From a virus: a stretch of 23,253 nucleotides of DNA. The stretch spans positions 1-23,253 of the IMG/VR virus record IMGVR_UViG_3300010885_039203; one strand, 5' to 3'. The position numbers were made by a program, and so were the translations under genes. The notes under the pieces were generated by a model. It was not told where the DNA came from, did not search any database, and saw nothing but the letters and a program-made list of their open reading frames with translations. Of the stretch, positions 18,547 to 23,253 are shown in pieces (position 1 is the first letter of the stretch; each line of letters opens with the position of its first letter).

Positions 18547-18954
18547 ATGAGTCCTTTAGAAATGCAAATACTGCAACAAATAGCCCAATTGCAATCTAGT
18601 ATTGGTAAAAATACTCCTTTGGCTAGTCCAGAAACTCTAACTGTACCTAGTATAGTAAGTAATTCTAGTTTATCTGAAGAAGATGTGCGAAGGATAGCCA
18701 AGCAGGTATTAGTTGATGAGATAAATGCACTAAAGGACTCAGCACAAACTGTCCCAGTAGAAGAAGTGCAAGATATTTCTCCTACAATGACAGCAGTTAC
18801 TAAAGCATTAACTGAAGATGAACGAACTTGGTTACTGCAAGCAGATAATCTGCCACAAGTTGAAGCATCTATTCCAGATTTTTTAAATACAGAAGATGGT
18901 ATTCTTGCCATTCAATCCTTTTATCTATATTACCGAGGTCTTTATGGAAATTAA
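18547..18954 (+). CDS. Hypothetical protein (135 aa)
   Basis: A soluble acidic protein with an N-terminal helix (MQILQQIAQLQSSIGK), a Ser/Pro/Thr-rich linker, a second helical part (SEEDVRRIAKQVLVDEINAL) and an acidic C-terminal region ending FYLYYRGLYGN. It starts 4 bases after the 54-aa gene and overlaps the next gene by 11 bases, so it belongs to the same late transcript. The ribosome binding site is weak (TAGAG), so coupling to the upstream gene is likely. I do not recognise the family. A structural or assembly role is possible given its place between tail and lysis genes. Confidence 0.7.
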   Translation: MSPLEMQILQQIAQLQSSIGKNTPLASPETLTVPSIVSNSSLSEEDVRRIAKQVLVDEINALKDSAQTVPVEEVQDISPTMTAVTKALTEDERTWLLQADNLPQVEASIPDFLNTEDGILAIQSFYLYYRGLYGN

Positions 18955-19189
18955 AGTAAAACATTATGTTGAAGCAACAGAAGAATGTGCAACCGAGTTG
19001 TACCACATTGCCCATGATGCCGCAGTCAAAGTATATCCTACTGCAATCGAACAATCTGCTGGTATTGCTGCGGCTGAAACTGCTTTCACCACGAAACTTA
19101 ATCTACTACTTGCCCAAGCATATGAAGTAGGTAAGAAAATGGGAAAACTATCTGCCGATATGGAAGATACTAAAATGTATTCTATGTAG
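18944..19189 (+). CDS. Hypothetical protein (81 aa)
   Basis: I start at ATG 18944 because GAGG lies 5 bases before it; an in-frame ATG at 18896 would overlap the previous gene by 59 bases and has no good site. The product (MEIKVKHYVEATEECATELY, then a helical Ala-rich part and KLSADMEDTKMYSM) is soluble, mostly helical, with one Cys. It directly precedes the holin gene. It has no membrane segment, so it is not an obvious spanin or antiholin. Function unknown. Confidence 0.68.
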   Translation: MEIKVKHYVEATEECATELYHIAHDAAVKVYPTAIEQSAGIAAAETAFTTKLNLLLAQAYEVGKKMGKLSADMEDTKMYSM

Positions 19190-19198
19190 GAGAAAGTT

Positions 19199-19609
19199 AT
19201 GGGATTGGATCCTTTTAGTTCTGCCTTTGATTTGATAAAAACAGGTCTTGATAAGATATTTCCAGATGCTGATACTGAGTTAAAAGGTAAATTAGATGCT
19301 GCGGCGGCAGAAATTAGTAATACTTTCCAACTGCAATTACAGCAAATAGAAGTAAATAAGGTAGAAGCAGCTTCCGGTAATGCTTTTACTTCTAGTTGGC
19401 GGCCTTGTGTGGGTTGGATTTGTGCTTGTTCACTAGCTTATAGTGCTATTCTAGAACCAATACTACGATTTGCAGCTATGGTTATCTTTGACTATAAAGG
19501 AAACTTTCCCGTAATAAACGAAGATATTACAATGCAAATACTATTTGGAATGTTAGGTATAGGTGCTATGAGAAGTTTTGATAAATACCACGGGAACGCT
19601 AAAAAATGA
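19199..19609 (+). CDS. Holin of the 3-TM (GTA_holin_3TM-like) family
   Basis: A 136-aa protein with a helical N-terminal region (1-60), the family hallmark SSWRPCVGWICACSLAYS at about 65-82, and hydrophobic stretches at about 69-97 and 111-126 (MQILFGMLGIGAMRSFDKY). The conserved WRP entering the first membrane helix and the GxMRS-DK end fit the 3-TM holin family, which was first described in gene transfer agents. It would open the inner membrane at the end of infection to let the endolysin through. AGGAG lies just upstream, and the stop overlaps the endolysin start (ATGA), the classical holin-endolysin pairing. Confidence 0.88.
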   Translation: MGLDPFSSAFDLIKTGLDKIFPDADTELKGKLDAAAAEISNTFQLQLQQIEVNKVEAASGNAFTSSWRPCVGWICACSLAYSAILEPILRFAAMVIFDYKGNFPVINEDITMQILFGMLGIGAMRSFDKYHGNAKK

Positions 19610-20166
19610 TTACAAAACAACAACTAACTTTACTAATGCCACACGCTTCTGAGAAAAATGTTGAAAAATTCTTAATACCACTTTGTACGGCTATGCAGAA
19701 GTATCGTATAAATACTCCACCTAGAATTGCAGCTTTTTTAGCTCAACTAGAAGTAGAAAGCGGCAGTTTGTATTATGTTGAGGAAATTGCTTGCGGTAGT
19801 GCTTACGAAAAGCGTAAAGATTTGGGCAATCTATGTGAAGAAGCACTTTCTGCGGCTCATTCTAAGAAAAGTACTACAGGTAAGTTCTACAAAGGACATG
19901 GACTAATTCAAATAACCGGCTTTTACAACCATAAAGAATGTGGAAAAGCTCTTGAGCTTGACTTAGTTAATGAACCTACTTTACTTTGTGAGCCTGAATA
20001 TGCTGCTGCTAGTGCTGCTTGGTTCTGGGATACTCATGGATGTAATGAATTAGCTGATGTAGGCTTATTTGGTAAGATAACTAAAGTAATTAACGGCGGT
20101 TATAACGGTGCTGAGGAACGTCTTAAGGCTTATGGACGGAATAAAAAGATACTTTCAGTAAAGTAG
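19606..20166 (+). CDS. Endolysin, glycoside hydrolase family 19 (chitinase-like muramidase)
   Basis: A 186-aa single-domain enzyme expected to cut the peptidoglycan glycan strand. The GH19 layout is clear: an N-terminal helix, AQLEVESGSLYYVEE with the likely catalytic Glu51 and a second acid at 59/60, KGHGLIQITGFYNHKECG (about 97-113), AAWFWDTHGCNELAD (about 137-151) and KVINGGYNGAEERLKAY (about 160-176). No signal peptide or signal-anchor is visible, so export depends on the upstream holin. It has no separate cell-wall binding domain, as is usual for phages of Gram-negative hosts. It is the last gene of the rightward late transcript and is followed by a terminator 5 bases after its stop. No spanin gene is visible nearby. 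Confidence 0.93.
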   Translation: MITKQQLTLLMPHASEKNVEKFLIPLCTAMQKYRINTPPRIAAFLAQLEVESGSLYYVEEIACGSAYEKRKDLGNLCEEALSAAHSKKSTTGKFYKGHGLIQITGFYNHKECGKALELDLVNEPTLLCEPEYAAASAAWFWDTHGCNELADVGLFGKITKVINGGYNGAEERLKAYGRNKKILSVK

Positions 20167-20170
20167 AGCT

Positions 20171-20197
20171 GTGGCGGAGGTTATCCGCCACTATTTT
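20171..20197 (+). terminator. Rho-independent terminator of the late operon
   Basis: GTGGCGGA (20171-20178) pairs with TCCGCCAC (20184-20191), a perfect 8-bp stem with a 5-nt loop, followed by TATTTT. It ends rightward transcription before the convergent minus-strand operon. The T tract overlaps the stop codon of the last minus-strand gene (20196-20198). There is no T tract on the minus-strand side. Confidence 0.85.
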
Positions 20198-20402
20198 ACT
20201 TAATAAAGGTGACTAAATGCCCATTTACATGCACATATTTCTTTGCTTGCAATGAACTTATGATACGCTGCATTTCTATATCTGACATTAGGCTGAATTT
20301 AGTGCGTAAGTCGTACTTTGTTACTGTCTCCATTGCTTCAATATGCGCTAATACTTTTAATTCATGTTGGCGATTCTTATGAAATTTACTTGGATTTACC
20401 AT
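20196..20402 (-). CDS. Small winged-helix-like protein (68 aa)
   Basis: Last gene of the rep operon. The basic N terminus (MVNPSKFHKNRQHELKV) leads into a helix pattern that fits a small winged helix: HIEAMETVTKYDLRTKF, SDIEMQRIISSLQAKKYV, then a short wing VHVNGHLVTFIK. A DNA-binding or regulatory role is inferred from this pattern only. The ATG overlaps the stop of the preceding 51-aa gene (TAATG), and AAAGGA lies about 10 bases upstream. Confidence 0.6.
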   Translation of the reverse strand: MVNPSKFHKNRQHELKVLAHIEAMETVTKYDLRTKFSLMSDIEMQRIISSLQAKKYVHVNGHLVTFIK

Positions 20403-20557
20403 TAGAATATTTTTCCTTTTTCAAGAGCTAATTTGAAGTTTAATGCCTTTTCATAGCTTGGAAATGCTAATTGAATGAAAGGATTTTGCTGTTCTACAAG
20501 ATATCCTTGTACTAGCCAAACTTTAGCTGGGTCTAAATAAGTTATCTTAGTGTACAT
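20402..20557 (-). CDS. Small hypothetical protein (51 aa)
   Basis: Open from ATG (20557-20555) to TAA (20404-20402), filling the gap between two operon genes with an 11-base overlap upstream and a TAATG overlap downstream. The product begins MYTKITYLDPAKVWLVQGYL and ends KLALEKGKIF. It is soluble with aromatic residues; no family recognised. A modest AAAGAG lies upstream. The exact tiling into the operon is the main support. Confidence 0.6.
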   Translation of the reverse strand: MYTKITYLDPAKVWLVQGYLVEQQNPFIQLAFPSYEKALNFKLALEKGKIF

Positions 20558-20741
20558 TTCGGACTCTTTTTAATATAAAGTAACTATCATCTTCAAAAAT
20601 GAACTTGTCATTGTCATCTTCTAGTTTTTGGTAGGCTACATAGTTTTCTATACAGATTTCCATGAACTCAGCCATGTCTTGTTCCTGTATTTCACCACCA
20701 AAAGCCGTTAAAATATCATTAGCAATAGTATTTCTAGGCAT
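20547..20741 (-). CDS. Small acidic hypothetical protein (64 aa)
   Basis: I choose ATG 20741 (MPRNTIANDILTAFGGEIQE), which has GAAAGAG 8 bases upstream and overlaps the preceding gene by only 8 bases; an ATG at 20774 would give 75 aa but has a poor site and a 41-base overlap. The product is acidic (QEQDMAEFMEICIENYVAYQ, then EDDNDKFIFEDDSYF) and probably helical. No recognised family. Small acidic proteins in phage control regions can mimic DNA or bind a partner protein, but nothing specific shows that here. Confidence 0.6.
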   Translation of the reverse strand: MPRNTIANDILTAFGGEIQEQDMAEFMEICIENYVAYQKLEDDNDKFIFEDDSYFILKRVRNVH

Positions 20742-20997
20742 CTTGCAGGCTCTTTCTAAATTGTCTAAGTTCATATTCCATTCTGGCTAGTTTGCACTTG
20801 AAATCTAGTAATGGTAGGTTGTTGTCACGATGTATTCGTATCTTTCCATGACAATCGGATATTTCTACAAAGGTGTATCTACTTAATGTTTGCCCTCTAT
20901 TCTCTAAATCCTCGCCATCAAAGCAAACTATGCTTCCAGTATAGTGTGAAGTTTCTTGATTAAGCCAAATTCGGCGGTTGTAATTGATCTTGCTCAT
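20734..20997 (-). CDS. Hypothetical protein (87 aa)
   Basis: The start ATG 20997 has AGGA 8 bases upstream, inside the 3' end of rep, which it overlaps by 38 bases in another frame. The N-terminal 65 residues are beta-like (RRIWLNQETSHYTGSIVCF, TFVEISDCHGKIRIHR) and the C terminus is a basic helix (LARMEYELRQFRKSLQDA). Two Cys are present but no clear metal motif. It is the second gene of the rep operon. Function unknown; a replication accessory or copy-control factor is a guess from position only. Confidence 0.62.
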   Translation of the reverse strand: MSKINYNRRIWLNQETSHYTGSIVCFDGEDLENRGQTLSRYTFVEISDCHGKIRIHRDNNLPLLDFKCKLARMEYELRQFRKSLQDA

Positions 20998-21709
20998 CTA
21001 GTAGTCCTATTTCTTTGGTTTTAATGGAAAATTTAATATGAGTTTTCTTATTGCCTTGTGAATCATAGTTTACATTAACAACTAAGTCACTTAGCATGTT
21101 TATATCTCGTAAAGCTGGCTCAATTACTTTGTCACGAAGGTTATTAAAGCGAGTATACTCTTCTGGCGAGTAACCCATGAGCCTTTTAAACTCTGCAATA
21201 GGTAAGCGCACTTTTCTAGCTACTTTCCACTTATTTAATATACGATACAAGCGTATACTATGTACACTTTTCATCTGTTTGGTGTTTTGCAAGTTATAGC
21301 CGGAATATAATTTACTTTCCCCAAATATACAAATGAAAGGAATAATATCTCTATGCCATTTTATAAGCACTTTAGATGTTTCAGGGTCGTAAATTGCTGA
21401 ATGTACCCAATGAATAATTGTTTTACTGCTTGCTTTAGCTTCTGGATTAAGTAAAGAAGTTTTTAATGTGAGTGTTCTAGTCATTAAACTTCTAGCTGAT
21501 TGCTCCATTATTTGATAAGCTGAATGTTTGTCCAAGTTAAACCAATCTGCATACTCTTGCAGGTCTACTTCATAGTATGTATCCTCGTCTATTGCTTCTT
21601 TTTGGAATATCTTACCAAGACAGATTTGCATTAGTTTTATTTCGCCAAGATGCAGTTTATGGTAGCTATCTAGTATTTCGTGTCCTTCACATATAACTAA
21701 ATCTTTCAT
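20960..21709 (-). CDS. Plasmid replication initiator, Rep_3 (RepB/Pi-type) family
   Basis: A 249-aa initiator with the two winged-helix layout of the Rep_3 family. The first domain spans about residues 10-125 (ILDSYHKLHLGEIKLMQICL, then YYEVDLQEYADWFNLD and SARSLMTRTL). The second spans about 140-235 with the family signature SVHSIRLYRILNKW at about 149-161, followed by LPIAEFKRLMGY and FNNLRDKVIEPALRDIN at about 188-204. Such proteins bind iterons as monomers to open the origin, and dimers often repress their own promoter. ATG 21709 follows GGAGA. It is read away from the iterons at 21828-21884 and leads an operon with four small genes. It implies that the element can replicate as a plasmid. 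Confidence 0.93.
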   Translation of the reverse strand: MKDLVICEGHEILDSYHKLHLGEIKLMQICLGKIFQKEAIDEDTYYEVDLQEYADWFNLDKHSAYQIMEQSARSLMTRTLTLKTSLLNPEAKASSKTIIHWVHSAIYDPETSKVLIKWHRDIIPFICIFGESKLYSGYNLQNTKQMKSVHSIRLYRILNKWKVARKVRLPIAEFKRLMGYSPEEYTRFNNLRDKVIEPALRDINMLSDLVVNVNYDSQGNKKTHIKFSIKTKEIGLLDEQDQLQPPNLA

Positions 21710-21733
21710 ATTTTCTCCGATTGACCAGCGACT

Positions 21734-21762
21734 ATATTAACATGATTTTGTAGGCGATACAA
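21734..21762 (-). promoter_or_regulatory. Promoter of the rep operon
   Basis: On the minus strand TTGTAT (21762-21757) and TAATAT (21739-21734) are separated by exactly 17 bases, and TG precedes the -10 region. Transcription would start about 18-20 bases before the rep ATG. A perfect TTGACA (21788-21783) lies further upstream but has no well-spaced -10. Confidence 0.55.
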
Positions 21763-21827
21763 GTTTCTGCTGCATTTTACTTTGTCAAGTAGTTTATTAG
21801 CAACCCACACTCTCCCCCAAATGTCAA

Positions 21828-21884
21828 TACCCTCTATTTTTGTAGTCGTTACCCTCTAAAAGTGTAGTCGCTTATCCTCTGTAG
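21828..21884 (-). repeat. Iterons of the plasmid origin
   Basis: Two 22-bp direct repeats, 21828-21849 and 21850-21871, share TACCCTCTA at one end and GTAGTCG at the other with a variable 4-5-bp middle. A degenerate, shorter third copy (TATCCTCT then GTAGC) follows to about 21884. The 22-bp period equals two helical turns, typical for Rep_3 iterons, and the repeats lie about 120 bp upstream of the rep start. The third copy also contains TTATCCTCT, a 7/9 match to a DnaA box. Confidence 0.78.
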
Positions 21885-21939
21885 CCCTTGCCAGCCGTGG
21901 CTTCCGGTACTCCTAAAAGCTATTAAAAGTTACAATCAA

Positions 21940-22020
21940 AAACCGCACTGCTACTATATTATTATATACAATAACATAATCAGCAAAATAGCATATAGTA
22001 TTACTAAATCTGCATAATAC
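21940..22020. other. AT-rich stretch next to the iterons (possible unwinding element)
   Basis: About 80 bases of mostly A and T (for example TATATTATTATATACAATAA) lie about 60 bp from the iterons on the side away from rep. This position suits the DNA-unwinding element of an iteron origin; the assignment is by position and composition only. Confidence 0.45.
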
Positions 22021-22059
22021 AATCTCAGCCACGATGCAAATTGCCGCTGGTAGGGTAGC

Positions 22060-22125
22060 AATCCCGCCTAAAATCGCCCAGAATCGCCCCAAAATCGGCA
22101 GAATATCCACTCAAATCGCCGCAAA
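22060..22125. repeat. Phased tandem array of AATCGCC repeats
   Basis: Units of consensus AATCGCCCMRA recur with ATCG starting at 22073, 22083, 22094 and 22115, a degenerate unit (ATATCCACT) in the 22105 slot, and a related unit (AATCCCGCC) at 22060. Spacings of 10-11 bp put every copy on the same face of the helix, as expected for cooperative protein binding. ATATCCACT (22103-22111) is also a 7/9 match to a DnaA box. Confidence 0.6.
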
Positions 22126-22248
22126 ACGTGGGTAATTGCCGTGGCGAAGCAGCCGTAAATACTAATACTAATCGCAAAACATGCTGTAACTATAAGTTAT
22201 GTAGCTGTGCCGTATGGATAATTGTAGTAGCTGTTTGCTGAATTGTCT

Positions 22249-22866
22249 GATAGCTTCGCCGGAGCTGCATTGGCGTATATAATATAAGTAATAGTGTAAT
22301 AAATGCTGGATAGCTGCGCCGCGGAGCTGCATACAATAATAATAATATGTAGCTTCGCCGCTGTTAGTTGTTGTATTTGGTGGTGTAGGTGCATGGATAG
22401 CTTCGCCGCACCCGTTGATACAGTAATATATATACGCACGTACATGCCGTATAAAGCTGGCGAAGCTACATAATGCTCATGTTAGCATGCCGTACTACTG
22501 ATAGTTGGTATGTTGTGCTTATTTTGTGTTGTAGGATAGCTGCGCCGGGTATTATATATACGTACATTGCCGGGAGCTGCATATAGTATCAATACAATGT
22601 GTACATACAGTATAGTTGTATGTTGCGGATGTTGTATGCTGCGGATGTTGTATTGTAGGATAGCTACGCCGAAGCATTTTATAATATATATATAATACAC
22701 CTCCCGTTCGGTAGTTGTGCGGCGGAGCTGCATATGTAGTATCCGTAGTGGTGTATAGGTATGGTAATGTAGTAGCTGAGTAGCATAAGTGTATGGATAG
22801 CTGCGCCGAGCCGTATAGTATTATAATGCATACAGGTATCCGCTTGTAGTGCTGGCGAAGCTGCAT
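22249..22866. repeat. Family of GC-rich inverted-repeat elements (about 7 copies)
   Basis: Left arms (GGATAGCTKCGCCG or close variants) lie at 22249-22261, 22308-22321, 22349-22360, 22395-22408, 22534-22547, 22658-22671 and 22795-22808. Right arms (GGCGAAGCTGCAT or variants) lie at 22260-22270, 22322-22332, 22457-22471, 22571-22582, 22721-22733 and 22852-22866. Arms are always in left-right order, and each left arm except the third has its own right arm. Two units are collapsed to 22-25 bp; four enclose AT-rich interiors and are 49-77 bp. The fourth and fifth units share interior sequence (ATATATACG then GTACAT and GCCG), so they are copies of one element. A degenerate arm (GTAGCTGTGCCG) lies at 22201. 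Confidence 0.8.
22616..22663. repeat. 16-bp tandem repeat
   Basis: TTGTATGTTGCGGATG (22616-22631) is followed directly by TTGTATGCTGCGGATG (22632-22647), differing at one base, and then by a diverged third unit TTGTATTGTAGGATAG (22648-22663) whose end is the start of a GGATAGCT arm. There are no spacers between units, so it is not a CRISPR. Confidence 0.75.
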
Positions 22867-22914
22867 TTGTAGTAGTAATAGTAAATATAATCGTATATTA
22901 GCCGTTGTGATTGG

Positions 22915-22943
22915 GTTTGCCGTAGTATTATTGTATATATAAT
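22915..22943 (+). promoter_or_regulatory. Possible promoter for the structured RNA
   Basis: A perfect TATAAT lies at 22938-22943. The -35 is poor (GTTTGC at 22915-22920, 17-bp spacer). Transcription would begin near 22950, about 30 bases before the long helix. TATA-rich DNA makes chance matches common here. Confidence 0.3.
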
Positions 22944-22980
22944 AGGTAGGCGTGGCAAAGTAGTATTTAGATAGTAATTA

Positions 22981-23096
22981 TAAGGTGCTATGGTGGAAAA
23001 ATTTGGTATGTAGATGGAGGTCGCCTAGTAAGTTTACGCAATATCACCAGTTCCGCCAAGTACCTTACCCCTAGTACCACTAGCACTAGGGGTTTT
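22981..23096 (+). ncRNA. Candidate structured small RNA ending at an intrinsic terminator
   Basis: TAAGGTGCT (22981-22989) and TGGTGGAA (22991-22998) pair with TTCCGCCA (23051-23058) and AGTACCTTA (23059-23067), giving 17 base pairs with one bulged A (22990) and two G-U pairs. Inside, TGGT-ATGT (23004-23011) pairs with ATAT-C-ACCA (23041-23049) as an 8-bp helix with one bulge, and the tip can form two small hairpins (AGG-TCG-CCT at 23018-23026; GTA-AGTT-TAC at 23028-23037). The closing helix ends one base before the stem of a strong terminator, so the two would stack. No open frame of useful length occupies it. I recognise no known RNA family; an antisense or regulatory RNA is possible. No covariation data are available from one sequence. 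Confidence 0.5.
23068..23096 (+). terminator. Rho-independent terminator
   Basis: CCCCTAGT (23068-23075) pairs perfectly with ACTAGGGG (23085-23092) around a 9-nt loop, followed by TTTT (23093-23096) and GTTGTTG. Its presence with no gene upstream on this strand for almost 3 kb implies a non-coding transcript. Confidence 0.85.
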
Positions 23097-23116
23097 GTTG
23101 TTGTTACTTGATTAAG

Positions 23117-23251
23117 CTTGGCATGTGCCAGGCAATGATAATTGTTATTGCTACTAGCAGTAGCTCAATGATGGCGCCTGCCAACAACAGCACTACTTAT
23201 CCCCCTTGGGGAGGGTGACATACCATCCGACTGGTATGGATAGCTCATCCA
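23117..23251. repeat. Run of consecutive short hairpins
   Basis: Seven adjacent inverted repeats: CTTGGC/GCCAGG (23117-23132), ATAA/TTAT (23138-23148), GCTACT/AGTAGC (23150-23164), TGGC/GCCA (23172-23183), CCCC/GGGG (23202-23211), CATACCA/TGGTATG (23219-23238, 7 bp perfect) and TGGAT/ATCCA (23237-23251). The last contains GGATAGCT, the start of the left arm of the upstream repeat family. The run continues to the window edge and may extend beyond it. Confidence 0.55.
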
Positions 23252-23253
23252 CT

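Larger units (their letters stand above)
21710..23253. other. Gene-free origin and repeat region
   Basis: No convincing coding sequence on either strand over about 1.5 kb. In order it holds the rep promoter, iterons, an AT-rich stretch, a phased 10-11-bp repeat array, a degenerate copy zone (GCCGTGGCGAAGCAGCCG at 22138-22155), the GC-rich inverted-repeat family, a candidate structured RNA with its terminator, and hairpins to the right edge. Open frames on the minus strand between 22197 and 22866 are rich in Tyr/Ile/Thr runs encoded by the repeats and lack ribosome binding sites. Confidence 0.7.

Noticed and set aside
21942-21950. ACCGCACTG, 8 of 9 bases of the Haemophilus DNA uptake signal
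   Set aside because: A single imperfect copy in 23 kb is expected by chance and cannot identify a host.
21966-21998. Xer dif-like half site (ATAACATAA)
   Set aside because: The other half site at the required 6-bp spacing is absent.
21913-22110. Minus-strand frame of 65 codons with hydrophobic residues
   Set aside because: It starts at GTG without a good ribosome binding site and is read through the AT-rich stretch and the phased repeats; its hydrophobicity reflects AT-rich codons.
22616-22663. CRISPR array
   Set aside because: The repeats are contiguous, have no spacers of even length, and no cas genes are present.
22197-22866. Three minus-strand open frames of 82-104 codons inside the repeat region
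   Set aside because: They are made of repeat sequence (Tyr/Ile/Thr-rich, recurring AAP and QLR segments), lack ribosome binding sites and overlap each other; their ATG codons are simply the reverse complement of the right-arm GCAT.
22992-23057. tRNA-like fold (7-bp GGTGGAA/TTCCGCC acceptor and a possible D arm)
   Set aside because: No T arm, no T-loop consensus and no proper anticodon stem-loop; the helix continues well beyond 7 bp, so a longer structured RNA explains it better.

Overview
The window looks like the right half of a temperate or plasmid-like siphovirus (a phage-plasmid) from a low-GC Gram-negative host, probably a proteobacterium. The tail genes follow the lambda order (tube, G/GT, H, M, L, K, I, J, fibres), lysis uses a 3-TM holin and a GH19 endolysin, and replication is by a Rep_3 (RepB-type) plasmid initiator with iterons. 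Shine-Dalgarno sites are canonical and TGA is a stop. The exact host cannot be named from the sequence.

Positions 1-17534 (+ strand) are the tail module. The 3' part of the tail tube gene ends at a strong terminator. Then come the two tail-assembly chaperones, made from one start by a -1 frameshift at A-AAA-AAC, a 1443-aa tape measure protein, the distal-tail proteins M, L, K and I, a 1296-aa J-like host-specificity protein with a probable carbohydrate-binding insertion, a 1361-aa fibre ending in a self-cleaving S74 chaperone, and a small tip protein. Genes overlap by a few bases, so translation is probably coupled.

Positions 17589-20166 (+) hold a Gly/Gln-rich protein with a near-perfect ribosome binding site and host-like codons, three small unknown genes, the holin and the endolysin, closed by a terminator.

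Positions 20196-21709 (- strand) form a compact operon: rep first, then four tiny overlapping genes (87, 64, 51 and 68 aa), the last resembling a winged-helix protein. A promoter lies just upstream of rep, and 22-bp iterons and an AT-rich stretch lie beyond it, giving a complete-looking plasmid origin.

Positions 21890-23253 contain no convincing gene but are far from featureless: a helically phased array of about 10.5-bp repeats; about seven copies of a GC-rich inverted-repeat element (left arm GGATAGCTKCGCCG, right arm GGCGAAGCTGCAT) set in AT-rich DNA; a 16-bp tandem repeat; a candidate structured RNA with a 17-bp closing helix abutting an intrinsic terminator; and a run of hairpins to the right edge. 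This 1.4-kb region is the most likely place for something undescribed.
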